Source: Platerodrilus igneus (taxonomy: Eukaryota > Arthropoda > Insecta > Coleoptera > Lycidae). Taken from it: DNA of 64,000 nucleotides. Below, piece by piece: positions 1 to 12,289 of this stretch (positions are counted from its first letter, which is position 1; each line of letters begins with the position of its first letter). Both the position numbers and the translations under genes were made by a program. Below the pieces are notes generated by a model that did not search any database, was not told the origin of the DNA, and saw nothing but the letters and a program-made list of their open reading frames with translations. The stretch is taken from the NCBI GenBank assembly GCA_036346225.1, contig JARFIW010000139.1:496001-560000 (forward strand). The letters run 5' to 3'.

Positions 1-910
1 GCACGAAATATTTGGTATGAAATGTTACTTTTGAGACGTAGCTAAAATCTGGGGAGAAGAACAGTCGGGGTCGTGAAGTTTGCATGGTGGGAATCTGTGG
101 ATCCAGACATCATCATAGAAGATGGACACATCCACGAGGATTTCTGGTAGCCATCTGCAGCGGTGACGAGGAACGTAGGTGACTCCAGGTAACGAACATT
201 AAATTTCTTTTTTGTATAAACAATTGTGTTGATATTTTTGTGTTTTGTGTGTTTGACTTATTGGTAGCGTATTTATTATTTTTAAAACTTGTTAAAAAAG
301 GTACATGTGCAGGACAATTAATTTTGATTATTAAAAAAGGGTTTATTGATGATATATAAAGGTTTATTCAGGCTATGAATTGTGGTTGTAAGGAGTAAAC
401 AGGTCTGTAAATTTGTTTTCAATAATGCAAGGTTTAAAAAGCATTTACAAAAACTGGGTTATAATGAGCTCACAATAGACCAGTAGGAAGTCAAAATAAG
501 GTTGCATGTGGGGCCCAGCTACTCATATCATGTAGAATTTTGTAAAATAATTTTAAAAACCAAGGACTTTAAAGCGTTTAATAATTGAGCTGGTAACAAT
601 TGTACCAAATCATTTGTACCCAAGTGTAAATATTTTATCTGTTAACATGTGTAATTAAAAGGTTGTATGGTTGTTGTATTATTTTGGTAATTTTATTGGA
701 TGGTGTGTGTCTGTGTGTGTGTGTGTGTGTGTGAGGTATGTACTTAAAGATAGGTATTTAAGAGGAGGTCGATTGCTAAGCTAGCCAGGGTGAGCAGAAA
801 AATCCGAAAGCTTCCAAAATAAAGGGTAAGGAATTTTTTTTTATAAAATTTTTTTTGAAAATTTTATGTTGTCCCAGGAGTGGGCACGAGATTAATCAAA
901 GGTTTTACGG

Positions 911-911
<1 letters not shown>
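1..911 (+). repeat. 2.1-kb repeat family, unit A (partial, diverged)
   Basis: This is the 3' part of a unit running off the window edge. It has the same order of landmarks as the better-preserved units: a 'ggatccagac' block (about 99), a splice-donor-like 'ccaggtaac' (about 185), a (GT)n run near 707-733, a 'gtgagcag' block (about 790), a PBS-like 'cccaggagtgggcacgag' at 872-889, then a (TA)n run. No protein is recognisable. Membership rests on landmark order and short matches rather than continuous alignment, so it is the least secure unit. Confidence 0.45.

Positions 912-944
<33 letters not shown>
912..944. repeat. (TA)n microsatellite between units A and B
   Basis: An uninterrupted AT dinucleotide run directly follows 'acggca'. 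Similar runs, preceded by 'caca', 'cggca' or 'cagca', close the other units of this family. Confidence 0.95.
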
Positions 945-947
<3 letters not shown>

Positions 948-3204
948 CGTGTAATTAAGGGGTTATTGGAATATATAAGGGCACAAGTGAACTCATGGGT
1001 TGAGAGTTTTTGGATAAGAGAAGACAACATTTATTTAATTGGGAAGTTGGAATATTTTTACAAATTAATTTTTTTCTAGCTTAAGTAGTGTATAGTAATG
1101 TAGGATCAATGTAATTAGCCAAGGATAATGTAACATAATATTTATATAAACAGAGAGCAGAATAAATAATAATTGGGGAAAATCTTTCTAACCCATTTAA
1201 ATTTGTAGTATAGTAATTATATGAAAATTTAAAAGCATGGAACAGGTGTTGAAGCACCATTTCTGTTCTCAAACGTAAAACCCAACACGTTTAAACAAAA
1301 CAACGGGGGGAGATATTATTTCTCGGTAAGCTTGGCAACAAACAAACTTTAATGGGTTATTGGAGAAGAACAACCGTTGGGATTAATTTAGACGCGGTGT
1401 TGGGGTTAAAACATTGATTTCAATCTTGGAGGTAGTATAGTGAAAAGCCCAAGAAAAGACCAAGACTGAATAAAAGTGGATTGAGTGCAAGAAGGATGCG
1501 TATACATAATTCAAGAGGCAGTATAGTTGGGAGAATAAAATGATAACTTCAAGGATATTTAAAATCAAACACGCGTCTGTTAAAAAGTGGGAGAATGGAG
1601 CCAAGCAAGGTAATTGGTAGGGATTGTACAAGAAGGGCAGAGATCAAGCTGGTGGAAGCGTATGTGACATAAAGCTATAGGTACAAGGGAGATGAGAGAT
1701 GTTTGTTCAAGTTGGAGGCGTTGGCAAATAAAGATGTAGAGGCTAAATTCAAGCAACGGAGTGACAGTTGAAGCAATTTACCGAGTTTGTTATGTTTGTT
1801 TAAAAATTTACATAAATCTGAGGTTTGTTAAGGTTTTTTCGCTGAAACAACCGGCGGTTAGGAAAGATTTTTGAGAAGTATAAAAACGGCTATACAAGTG
1901 TACGTGCCAATTTAAAACAGAGGGAGGACGAATTTTTTTTATAAAATCACTAGCAGTGAGGGGCCTTGCTCTTTTCTTTGTTTCTTTTTGGTTCTGATTT
2001 CATCTAGCATTAGTGATAATAGTTACTTTAATGTGAACTAATGCAAGTTAATAAAATTTTATGTAGAAGTTAATAAAGCATCTTTTTGTAAAAAGTTAAA
2101 GCTTGTTGAATTGGTATTGGAATGCACAAAAATTAAAGTTTGAAAGTGTTTGGATGATACAAAAAGGCGATGTTTGAATAATAAAAGTCAAGTTTGGAGA
2201 TTGGAATTTTTGGAGTGGAAATTGAAAGCAGTGGTATGCATGGCGGATATGGTAATTGGACCAAGGAGTTAGCTAATGGACTGGGTAGGTACTAGACGGC
2301 AGCATCTTCAAGGAGCTAGATGGTGAAGCACACGTATAAGATAAAAACCAGGTAGGCGATAGAATAGAACATTGAGTGGTGAATATTTTTATGGTGTTTG
2401 TGATTATTTCGATTTGAATTTGATGTGTTTTTATTATTATTTGATATTTTATAAACAGACATTTATGGGACTTTAAAAGAAAATTGATTTTTGAAAATAA
2501 TTACGGAATTTACAGATAACCAAATGTTGTAAAAAGGCATAGAAGGCTTATTGATATTTGGTAGTGCTGAAAATTTATATGAACAGTTGTAGAGTTTTAT
2601 TATGAGCTTATGCTAAGGTGGAAACTGTAACGTAAGGTATGAGGAACGCCCTCTTACTTTAAATAAAAATATATGTGTTTAAAAGGTTATCAATTTGCAT
2701 TATTATTATTATAAAATTATTGAGCTTTATGGATGTACCTAAAGGAATGGTGTTTTAAAATGTATTATAAATCTAATGTAAATAGAGTGTGATATATTTG
2801 GTCAATTGAGTTATTTTTGAGTGTGTGATTGGGGTGAATGTCTATTTAGGTTTCAGTACAAGGATATTGAGAGGAAGTTTTTGGATGTAACAGGTAGGTG
2901 TCAATGTTATTTGGAAATTAGGTAAAAAGCATTATTAGGAGCAGCCGAGGAATTAATAGAAGCAGCTGACGGCATGATTCTAGGCACGTTCTAGGTTAAA
3001 CTTCACAGTGTTGTCAGCCCAACAGTGGGGCACGAGTGTACAGGTATAACCTCGCGGTATTATGGAGTCCAACAGTGGGGCACGTTTTGCAAGCTTAACA
3101 TCACAGTATTATGGCACCCAATTTGTGGGGAAAGTTTTAGCAGGGTAGGTTTCACAATATTCTAGCGCCCAACGTGTGCCTCGAGTAGCTAGAGCCTTAA
3201 CCAT

Positions 3205-3210
<6 letters not shown>
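945..3210 (+). repeat. 2.1-kb repeat family, unit B
   Basis: Diverged full-length unit bounded by (TA)n on both sides. The shared 3' landmark 'ggagcagccgagg' followed by 'attaa.agaag' lies at about 2939, matching about 40986 in unit E. A block near 2630 ('gtaaggtatgaggaacgccctc') corresponds to the 'gtaaaggggtggtagatgctccc' block of units D and E. The last 200 bp hold four PBS-like minisatellite units, listed separately. No open frame of convincing length is present. Confidence 0.6.
3015..3184 (+). repeat. Four tandem PBS-like (tRNA-Lys complement) units, period about 50 bp
   Basis: Four copies of a motif close to TGGCGCCCAACGTGGGGC lie at 3015-3036, 3064-3084, 3112-3130 and 3162-3184. Each is preceded by a variant of 'tcacagtatt'. 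The motif matches the complement of the 3' end of tRNA-Lys as used for primer binding by many retroelements, and the match continues into 'tcga' (the T-arm complement) in the fourth copy. Related single motifs sit at 872, 7261, 41069, 41139 and 41270. A real retroelement normally has only one PBS, so tandem multiplication is odd. Confidence 0.65.

Positions 3211-3246
<36 letters not shown>
3211..3246. repeat. (TA)n microsatellite between units B and C
   Basis: Uninterrupted AT dinucleotide run that follows the fourth PBS-like motif by about 25 bp. Confidence 0.95.
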
Positions 3247-3253
<7 letters not shown>

Positions 3254-5124
3254 GTTTTAAAGGGTTAAAAATAAAGATAAACGAAACAATTTCAAAACAC
3301 CCTGTATAAAGGAACAAACAGAAATTACGTGCGAAATTTATATTAATTAATTTTTATTTAAGTAACGGGTATTAATCAAATTGTACAAATAATAATTAAA
3401 AATGTAATAGCTTTGCAAAGAATTAAATGGCAGAAGCCAATGGCATGCATTTATTAATTTAATTGGAGTTAATTGAACAATTATTGATATATAATAAGCA
3501 TAAAAGCCTGTAGAAAACCCAAGGTTAAACGCGTTGCTAACAAACGGATATATCAGGAGGGTTGAAATACCATGAAACGAAGCTCGGAGAATTGTTAAAC
3601 GCGTTGCTAACAAACGGATATATCAGGAGGGTTGAAATACCATGAAACGAAGCTCGGAGAATTGTATTTAAAACGTTCATTATGATCGAACACCTGCAAG
3701 CCTTTAAATGTCAAGTTCTAATAAATTTGAGGAGATAAACATGCAGCTTCTACGTATATTGGAAACGGTTGAAAGTTTTAGCAGGAAATGCTAGATGAGG
3801 GGTTATTTTACTCACGTAGGAATCCACGTGGATTTAAATAGCATATTGACTGGAATATTGATTTTCCACCACTAAGAGACCCTTAATAGGATAGGAGGGA
3901 TTTGTGAAGTGTCACTAAGTCTACGATTGGTCGATATGTTAGTTTGATTTAAAACAAGCACGAGGATAGTGGAGCGTTATATTCTTGAAATTTTATAAAC
4001 GAGATATTAAAATTCGCGGATTTGAAAATGGAGTTGAGTGCAGAATTGCGAGAATGTGTGGTGTTAACAGAGGAGTTCGCGTTAAGCAGGTATGGGGAGG
4101 TGACATTCGAGTGTATAAATGCTTTTAGAGAACGTAGTAGGTAACGTGGTTTGAAACACCTATTTAATGAAGAAATAATTTTAAATGGAATTTGGAATTG
4201 GTTACACCGGGGAGGCAGCGTTTGCAGTTCAATTTGGATGGAGTTTTTCTAGTAACAGCTAGAAACGACCTGCAGAACGGACAGAGGAAATAGATGGCAT
4301 CATCCTCAGAGCAGAGATCTACTATAAAATTCCAGGTAACGATTTACATTGTGACTTTATAAACTGTAAATATTGGGAGAACGTATGTGAGATTGAAATT
4401 TCAAGGTAGTGTGTATTATTTACCTATTGAACTTAGTACGTGTAAAAACCGTATTATGGCATTTAACTAAAAAGTTGAAGGTGTCTATAAAGCTTTTAAA
4501 CTTTCCTTCAGAACGTGCAATTTTTGTGAAGAGTACATGGCTTTGCTTTGTTATTTGTTTTAAAAGTATGCAAATGCATAATTAGCTGGGTTATTCTGAG
4601 CTCACCCTACCCCAGAGTTTAGTTAGAGTAAAATGAATAAATAAATTATAAAGAAGGAATTTTAGAGAAGGTATTATTCAAGGTCCATTTACTCCGGGTA
4701 CAATTTCTGTGTTTAATGATTTAAAAATAAAATACTGAACATTATAAAATAAGGTTTTCTGAAGTGTAACGTGATCAATGGAATATGGACTATATTGCAT
4801 TTCATTTGTAAATAGTTATAAATAAAAGCTTGTATGTTGGTTGTATTTGAGGTTTTATTGCTAGTGTGTGTGTATGATTGAGAATATGCGAGTGAATCTA
4901 GATACCCAAGAGGAGATCCGAATGAGCTAGTCGGAAGCAGTTGAAGAAGGCCGTTCAACCGAGGAAGAAAGAAAACGGGTAAGGATAATTTTTTTTTGGA
5001 TTAGGTAATTTTTGAAAATTGGTTTATTGTCGAATATGAAAATTTTATAAATTATTTCAAAAATAATTTATGGTTGGTAAGCATCATACCCGAGTTCCAC
5101 GACGATTCTTATAACGATACACGG

Positions 5125-5126
<2 letters not shown>
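3247..5126 (+). repeat. 2.1-kb repeat family, unit C
   Basis: Clear similarity to units D and E. Shared blocks include 'gaaattacgtgc.aaatttat' (3321; compare 5391 and 39211), 'attggagttaattgaac' (3460; compare 39338), 'atattggaaacggt' (3757; compare 5608) and 'tccacgtggat' (3821; compare the 'tccacatggact' block of D). It contains a splice-donor-like 'ccaggtaac' at about 4332, a short (GT)n near 4864 and a degraded PBS-like region before the terminal (TA)n. A perfect 70-bp tandem duplication is listed separately. Confidence 0.7.
3524..3663. repeat. Perfect 70-bp tandem duplication within unit C
   Basis: The block starting 'gttaaacgcgttgctaac' at 3524 recurs without mismatch at 3594. Perfect identity inside an otherwise strongly diverged repeat points to a recent replication-slippage or unequal-exchange event, or to an assembly duplication. 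Confidence 0.95.

Positions 5127-5166
<40 letters not shown>
5127..5166. repeat. (TA)n microsatellite between units C and D
   Basis: AT dinucleotide run of about 40 bp following 'cacggca'. Confidence 0.95.
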
Positions 5167-5168
<2 letters not shown>

Positions 5169-7338
5169 CTCATATTTAGACCAGGGTAGAAAATTAAATA
5201 ATCACATCAAATAATTTTAATCACCGTGTATAATGAATATTATTAGATAATACGCGTTATTAAAACCGTGAAGCATAAAAATTTATTAGTTTCATTAAAC
5301 ATAGGAGATTTAAATCATGTACAAGACGCTTTATATCAAAACAAGCAGTATTAAAAAGCTCTGCGTGTAATGTAATTATTCCTAAACAAATGGAAATTAC
5401 GTGCAAAATTTATCTTAATTAACTCTATTTCAAGTAACCGGTATTGAACAAAACGTACAGATAATATCTATAGAAACTTGTAAAAACCCAATAAAATGCA
5501 AATCCTAGAAGTGTTAGTTAGAAGTAGGATGTTTGAACACACCTGCGTATTTTAAAAGGCAATTTCAGTTTAATTTGTTTAGATAAACATGTCGATTCTA
5601 AGGATATTGGAAACGGTCAGATGCTTTAGCACGAAATACAAAACTGGGTTTATTTAAAAAGCTCTGAGAATTAATATTATTTTGAACACCTGCGTAGTTT
5701 AAATATCACGTACGGCGAAAATTGTGTAGATAACAAATGGTTTCAAAGAATCTTGGAGAAACCGGGGCTTAATATTCACGAGAAGGTGCGATACGGGGTT
5801 ATTAAACCCAGATAGTCCACATGGACTAAAATATAATCGATAATAAAGAATATCAATTTGCACCAATACGAACAGGTTAGAAAAGGAAAGAGAAAATGCG
5901 TCAAGCAAAGACACATATAGTAAAAGGCGTGATTTAAGCAACGTCACGAGGGTCACAATTGGTTGAAAATAGGATGCAAATATCAGAGGTAGAAACAACG
6001 ATTTCTGTACAAAATTAATTAGTTTTTCTCGGACATGTTTTCGTGCCGTGTGAGAATTTCTGAGATTTAAATGGGGCGAGTGAAAAATTCGTAAAAACCG
6101 ACGCGCGAGCGACGGACTGGGAACATAGAATGAGAAATTCTTAAGAATTGTCTGTTTTGAGGACAAAAGCGACGTGCCGGCTATTCGCTATATATACCGG
6201 TGGTAATATGAATTTCTCTCTCTTAGACTTTTGACTATTCGATGCGTTAAAAGCTCTGACATCCGCGACTTGATTCAAGATGTTAAACAGTGCATTCTAG
6301 TTTGATAAAATAATTTAAAATTTTGCTCGTATATTTTAGTGATTCAAAATAGTTTGTTATTTACGTGCTAACATGAAGGTACTTCAGTGCACTTAGATAC
6401 AAGGTAATAAAATTTAGTATCACTGTACCAATTAGCAAAATTTACAACGACAAATGTATACACAAAAGTAGGCAGTTTTGGCGTATATTGGTGAAAGAAG
6501 TATGAATTTCTTTGTTATTTTTCGGGGGTGTTAATAATTAAATGGTTCAAATACGTGTCTGGATCCACGAAACAAGGGTCAGATATACACAGATGAGTTC
6601 CGGAAAAGCCCAGAAACAACTTCAAATAAATGGTGATGGAGAAAATTTTAAAAGCGTTGAGAATTAGAAGCCGTAAATATAATCCTGTTGGAATGGTGTG
6701 ATTAACTAAAGGGACGATGTACATTTAAGCTACGAGGACAGTAACCTTCAGGTAAATTATACTATTTTGTTTGACATTTTTGTGTGTGTTGAATTACTTT
6801 ATAATTGATTTACTTTAAATGGACATTAGTGAAATTGTACTAACCATAAAATTTTAATGTTAAGATGAAATTTGCTTGTTTAAGTAGAAAGGGGTATTTA
6901 GTATTGATGTTCTGAATTATGATGAAACTTTGGGTATGTCTTTGAGCTCAATTAGACGAACCTGGTTAATTAACGTAAAGGGGTGGTAGATGCTCCCTTT
7001 ATACTCAGACTTAGTAGGCATCCAACAAGGACTTTAATTCTGGATGCACGTTAAAGTGATAATAAAATTAATCTTGAAATTCTTTTTAAAACTGAATTTT
7101 ATGCTGAAATTTAATTTGAAAATTTAATGTATTCTGAATATTGATGTAAATAGAGTTAACGTTGATGTTTGTGGTAGGAATGTGTTGTTTTTTTTATGAA
7201 TGAGGAGGTTTATAAAATTAGGTGAGCAGCCGAGGCGAAAAGAGGATCACAGCAGCTTATGACGCCCAATCTGTGGGACTAGAATTTTTTTTTGTTGAAA
7301 GGACCCAGTTCCCGCATTCAAAGGAGAATATCACATCA
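5167..7338 (+). repeat. 2.1-kb repeat family, unit D
   Basis: The best-preserved unit of the left chain. It begins 'tactcatatttagaccaggg', as unit E does, and aligns with E along most of its length. Landmarks: TATA-box-like 'ctatatatacc' (6188), 'ctggatccac' (6560), splice-donor-like 'cttcaggtaa' (about 6747), the 'aaaggggtggtagatgctccc' block (6978), 'gtgagcagccgaggcg' (7222) and a PBS-like motif (7261-7283) before (TA)n. Unit E has extra tandem copies of the PBS region that D lacks. An LTR-plus-leader identity is inferred from TATA box, donor and PBS-like order. No coding capacity is seen on either strand. Confidence 0.8.
6188..6198 (+). promoter_or_regulatory. TATA-box-like element in unit D
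   Basis: 'ctatatatacc' is followed about 25-30 bp on by 'tctctctcttagac', which could be an initiator. The same arrangement is kept at 39933 in unit E, while the flanking sequence has diverged. In unit F it is degraded to 'ttatataatgg' near 42749. The promoter role is inferred from composition and conservation. Confidence 0.4.

Positions 7339-7400
<62 letters not shown>
7339..7400. repeat. Imperfect (TA)n microsatellite closing unit D
   Basis: AT run with two interruptions ('gt' at about 7367 and 'ac' at about 7383). It ends the chain of units. Confidence 0.9.
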
Positions 7401-8277
7401 CGAATTCCATATAGCCTAAAGCAACGGATAATTCGGCAGAAGAGCGATACTAAAATAAAAACATAAGCATGTTTCGCAGTGGATTGTTTGTTAGTAACAT
7501 ACAATGAGGTGTCGGTTGACTTCCTCTGACTATATGAGTCGCTGTTTATGTGCTCCTCCTGGTGTGGTTTTGGGCAACATATCCACAAAACACCTCTGTT
7601 CGGTCGCTCAACTATTTCTACGGCTGTTTTGCTTTTTTAGTCAGGTTTGTTTCCCATACGACATACCCCACTTCGGTGTCGTGTGGTCTTTGTTTTTTTA
7701 TTAAATTTCATTGCTTCCCCCAAGTGCTGCGGTAGTGACAGTCCGCTGGAGCAGAGCGCCATTGTTCAGGTAAAAACTAATTTCTGTGGCGTATCGCCTG
7801 GTGTCCTACAGGCATCCGCTTGTGACATCATTCTGACACGTCCGGTGCCATGCAGCCTTCGCCATGGATTGCTTTACAGCTTGGCCTGGGGTTTTTTTTT
7901 AGTCTTTGCGGCTAGGGCTAAAGAGAAGGCGAAGGTTAAAATCATAAAAAGAAAAACTAAAACTTTATGATCTCGCCCTTTTCTGGAAAGGAGGCACCTG
8001 TGTATCAAAATACATTCTATAGTAAACCTATAGATTGTTGACAAAATCATTATAATAGCAATCAATTGGGCTAACTAACAAATAGTTAAAAACCATTAAA
8101 TATCAATTCAACACACAAATATTCAGATAAACTCTATGGAATATACAATACCAACATAATAACTTCCCTGTCTTATATTATGACAATTTTTCTACTAATG
8201 TTGTATTATCAATTTAACACGCTTTTGAAGCCACATCTCTGGCGCACTTTCGGTGTACTGTTCCCTATGTGAGTTAC
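7401..8277. other. Less AT-rich unrecognised stretch
   Basis: From about 7500 to 7960 the base composition is visibly less AT-rich than its surroundings. Short open frames occur on both strands (for example plus-strand 7647-7970, 107 codons), but none resembles a protein family I know and none has coding-like composition. It may be the end of an unidentified repeat. No splice or promoter structure can be defended. Confidence 0.3.
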
Positions 8278-8998
8278 AGGTTTGCGAATCTGGCCCACTC
8301 ACTATAGACCACCTACTTAAAATGTATGTAAATCGTAAAATGAAAGAAAAAGAAATGAAAAAATCGCTTAAAATTATTTGTAAATCTAGTTTTCAAATTC
8401 ATATAAATTTTTAATCCCACATGCGAAGCAATAAACGATTCGTTATTTCCTATTTTAATCCTTACCCAAGGCCAAATTCCATATTCTGTTGCAATAAAAA
8501 AATTAAATATACTTCCAGCTGTGTAAAACCTTTATGAACGTCAAACTAATTGCTTTAAATAGCATTTTTACCATTAAGAATTGAAAAATAAACAAGTTGT
8601 TGTTCACTAATGTGTCAAGGTTTCCAAGTCGTTTCATAAACACGGCGCGTGGCCAGTCCTGGTATTTAAGCATCTGTTTTGATTAGAGTAAAATTTTGAG
8701 GAGATAGGATTTCTAATGTCGCATCTTCATTAGAAATCGATTTAATAATTTTTATCATTCCCATTCTATCCTTCGAGTAGTTCGAAATGGGGGTCGTTGA
8801 TGGTAAACATCATTAGTGAATAGTAAGACAGTGCTTTAATCTATATTCTTTTAGTGCAAACATCCTAATGGCAATATTACCGCTTTTTACTTAATAAAAG
8901 TTAATCCGAAATTATTGGTTGTGAATCTAAGCGGATTTAACGATCTACATACATTTTAGGTGGGTGGCCTATAGTGGATGGGCCAGCTTCACAAACCT
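8278..8998. mobile_element. MITE or non-autonomous DNA transposon with 58-bp TIRs
   Basis: The left end (8278-8335) begins 'aggtttgcgaatctggccca'. The right end (8941-8998) is its inverted complement with a few mismatches. The 0.6-kb interior is AT-rich and has no transposase. No clear target-site duplication was read at the ends. The superfamily is unassigned. Confidence 0.75.
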
Positions 8999-9935
8999 AA
9001 AACTACGTACGCCTACATTCGATTTTGCATTACTGTATCAGGTCTTTAAAAAGTAATGTTTGGCCCACTTTACAGTTTCTATACAGTGTCTGCATGGACG
9101 TCTTATCCATGTAATGAATTTTTAGTTGTACTTGCAGCTCTGTCGCACCTAAATTTAGTGGAGAGTGAGGTAAAAGGCGAAGATGAATAATATACCTGTA
9201 AGGAAAGCAATCTTTGACAACCGTCTCGGTACAATGTTGTAATATTGCAATCGAGGAATAATGTTCCGTTCTGCATACCATGATACCGGTAACAATAGTT
9301 ATGGATCGTGATGTATACTTGTAATTAATAAACAATATGATGAGACACAGCAATCAAGTTTGTTTATTTACTTATTATATTGATATTAATTAGATACAAC
9401 GCTAAGCAAATTTCGTTTCATTATTTACATTTTCAATACAGTATAAGTGAATTATTTCATGCATAGATTATTTGGCAAATTTCTTCACCAAATATTAAGG
9501 ATCCATCTTGCAGTTTGGTGTATCATACATGGTATTTACAACTCACGTACAAACAGGTATGTAGAGATAAACCTGCATTTCATGGTTGTTCAGTTACCAC
9601 TAACGAAAGACTAAATCTTGTTGGTCACTATATTGTAGCAGGATGTTATTCGCTTTTTAGTTTCATTTGAAATCAGACATCTATTAACTTTTGATCTAGT
9701 ACGAATTTTATATGCTACCATTACTCAAATTTTGACGACATACTTAACGCCGTACCAATTAAAATTTTTAAATTATTATCGCCAGTAAAATTATTTATGA
9801 CGGACCTTATGTTTTGTAACTTTTACACAAAGATTATAAGAATGCAGTTCTTATGTCTATTATTGAATGCCATTTTAAATGTAACTTGCCGTTTGTTCCA
9901 ACCCTAGGTTAATGTGTTTGCAGTTATCTCTCCCA
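8999..9935. other. AT-rich non-coding stretch
   Basis: Nothing recognisable was seen on either strand. A 107-codon minus-strand frame (9030-9353) has no family resemblance. Confidence 0.4.
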
Positions 9936-11628
9936 CACTGAGAAAAGTGATTTGGTTGATACAACCAACTCTGTTGTTTTGAAGAGTAAAACATTTGATC
10001 AAGTATTTTTTAGTCGTTCTAAACAAAACTATATTCACTGAACCGCTTGTAGATGGTTAAACTAACATCAAAAATTAGTTGACTTAAATTTGTTTGCTTC
10101 AACGCAGAATAACAGTTGGTTAATAAAAGAATGAAAAGTCGATTTTATTGAACAATATACGTATTTAATAATAACTAATAATGCCAACAAATTTTATATT
10201 TTAGTCCAATACTACTTTAATATTGAATAAAATCCAGTTTAGTTAAATGAATGGTGGAATAAGTGTCAAATCAACACGTTTTGTAACAAATTTAACATTC
10301 AAACAAACGTACTATAGGTTGTTGATTTCAATAAACTACGGTAGAGAAAATGTCGCGGATATTTGTTGAACACAACCGTTTTTAGTAAGTGTCGATGCTG
10401 CGTATTGGATGTACGGCGCGCGCACGTATCTTTCATATACTGTTACCCTTCGACTGTGACACGTCAACATGACGTCAATCGTTACTTCGCATTGTTTATT
10501 GTGCTAGTTTCCATAAAAGTATTTTAACCAACTATAAAAATACATAGAAGATAAATTTAGTATGCAGTGCTATGTTCAAACAAAATCTTTTAGTCTAAAA
10601 ACACGTAAGTACCTTCTTATAAATTGGTCTCATTGCCCATAACTAAATGCCGTTGTTTTTAGCATTCAATTATATAAGCGAACGTCTACCTTCAAAGACC
10701 CATGGCAACCTCAAGGAATAAACAAACTTTTCAATAATCAGTAACAGTTTTATAAAATTCAAGTGGAAGCTAAACTAAAAATTATGCACGATAAACTAAA
10801 GTAATGTAACATCCAAGGTGATTTTATTCAATATCCAACTTGTAATGTGACTGAATGAAGTTATTTTAAATCAATTATTTTAAAAATCTGTTAGGGATGA
10901 ACAAATTCATTTGTTGATCGCCAAGTTGAATTAAGAAAATTGATTAAAATAACTTCATTAGGTCGGAATCAAGTTGGATATTGAATTAAACCACCTTGGA
11001 TGTTTAAACTAATTCTATTTCTAAATAATGTAGAACGCAACGAAATGATTGATTTGACAGCTAAATGTTTTAATTGAACACAAAAAAGTTTGATTAAACG
11101 AAAAATGTTATTACTTCAACCCTTATTAGCCACCTAGCTTAATAATTATTAACTGTGTTTAACATATGGGTTAGTTAAATCAATGTATACTGAATTTTAA
11201 ACCAATGACGCTTTTTGGTTAGTGGAAAAATTTGAATAGTTTATTTTATTGCTGCAAACCCTTTCAAGTATTAAACTCGTGCTTTGATAAAATTAATGTG
11301 TATTTGTTTCAATGACCTTTATTTGTAAGTGGGATATTCAACGTGTTGATTTAACCTAACAGTGTATTCGATAAAAGTATTAAATATTTCAATTCAAACC
11401 CACAAGTAATTGAAGGAACATTACCTAACATTCTAGTTACATTAATGGCCATTTGAGTAAATGCCATAATTATTGTGGTAAAAATTTAGGTTTGTTTGCT
11501 TCAAAATCGGTTTTGCAACATTTTATTATGTTCTATTTAATGCATGTAGAACATTGTTTATATACAAACCAAAATTCTAATTGAATCAAATAATTTTAAG
11601 TTGAAACAACAAAATCTTTTTCTCAGTG
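9936..11628. mobile_element. 1.7-kb TIR element beginning CACTGAGAAAA
   Basis: The left end 'cactgagaaaagtgatttgg' at 9936 is mirrored by 'tctttttctcagtg' ending at 11628. The interior is studded with variants of 'ttgattcaac/gttgaatcaa' and contains a strong internal palindrome (10808-11006). No transposase is present. The same terminal motif 'cactgagaaaaatg' occurs alone at about 58676. The element looks non-autonomous and old; the superfamily is unknown. Confidence 0.5.
10808..11006. repeat. Imperfect palindrome, arms of about 78 bp
   Basis: The left arm runs 'aacatccaaggtgatttt' ... 'gaagttattttaa.tcaatt'. The right arm runs 'aattgattaaaataacttc' ... 'aaaccaccttggatgttt'. The loop is about 45 bp. 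It lies inside the 9936-11628 element and could be a nested foldback or a structural part of it. Confidence 0.75.
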
Positions 11629-12289
11629 CACAAGGTATAAAGAATAGTATATGCAGTTCAACTGACTGCATTTTGTATTCTATTCTTAAATTAACTTCTT
11701 GCAGTGGTAAATTAAAAATGGTTTATACTTTGTTACAATTCAACTGCCGTTATAAAGTATGCAAATATAAAATTGACATCATTTTCGTTTTGAACTGTAA
11801 TTACTATATTTAAAATTGATGAACGCTTTGGTTCCTCTGGAGACCACACTATAATAAATAAATTGAAAGATTTCGGTTTGTAATTTAATCTCTTTGACCA
11901 ATCCAGAAGTTTAACGGAATTAACAGATAACATTTGTATTATGGTGGATTCTTAAAAATTATCTTCTAAAGAATCAGTTACTGATCATTATCGCTTCATC
12001 GTCAAAACAATTTGTTTACGCAAATCTTGATCCACTCTTATAAAAATAGGATACATGAAAAAGTATTGTTTTTCTAAATTACAGAATAGGGTAGGGATTC
12101 TAAATTTTTATTGAAATCTATAAATTAATAGTTCATTTCAATAATGTTAAGATAAAGCTATGAATATTCTAAACACAAATTGAAAAATTGATTATTTAAC
12201 TCGTTTAAACTAAAACCGATATATTATTCCAAATTTTTATTCTTTTTTTAATATGGGAAGTAATTTATAAAAATGTACATATTTTAACT
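11629..12289. other. AT-rich non-coding stretch
   Basis: No gene, TIR pair or tandem repeat was identified here. Confidence 0.4.

Noticed and set aside
3015..3184. CRISPR-like array (four short repeats with about 30-bp spacers)
   Set aside because: Repeats are divergent, spacers are similar to each other and the DNA is eukaryotic; a minisatellite explains it.
5699..6166. 155-codon minus-strand frame in unit D
   Set aside because: Not preserved in units C, E or F and no family resemblance; a chance frame in a repeat.
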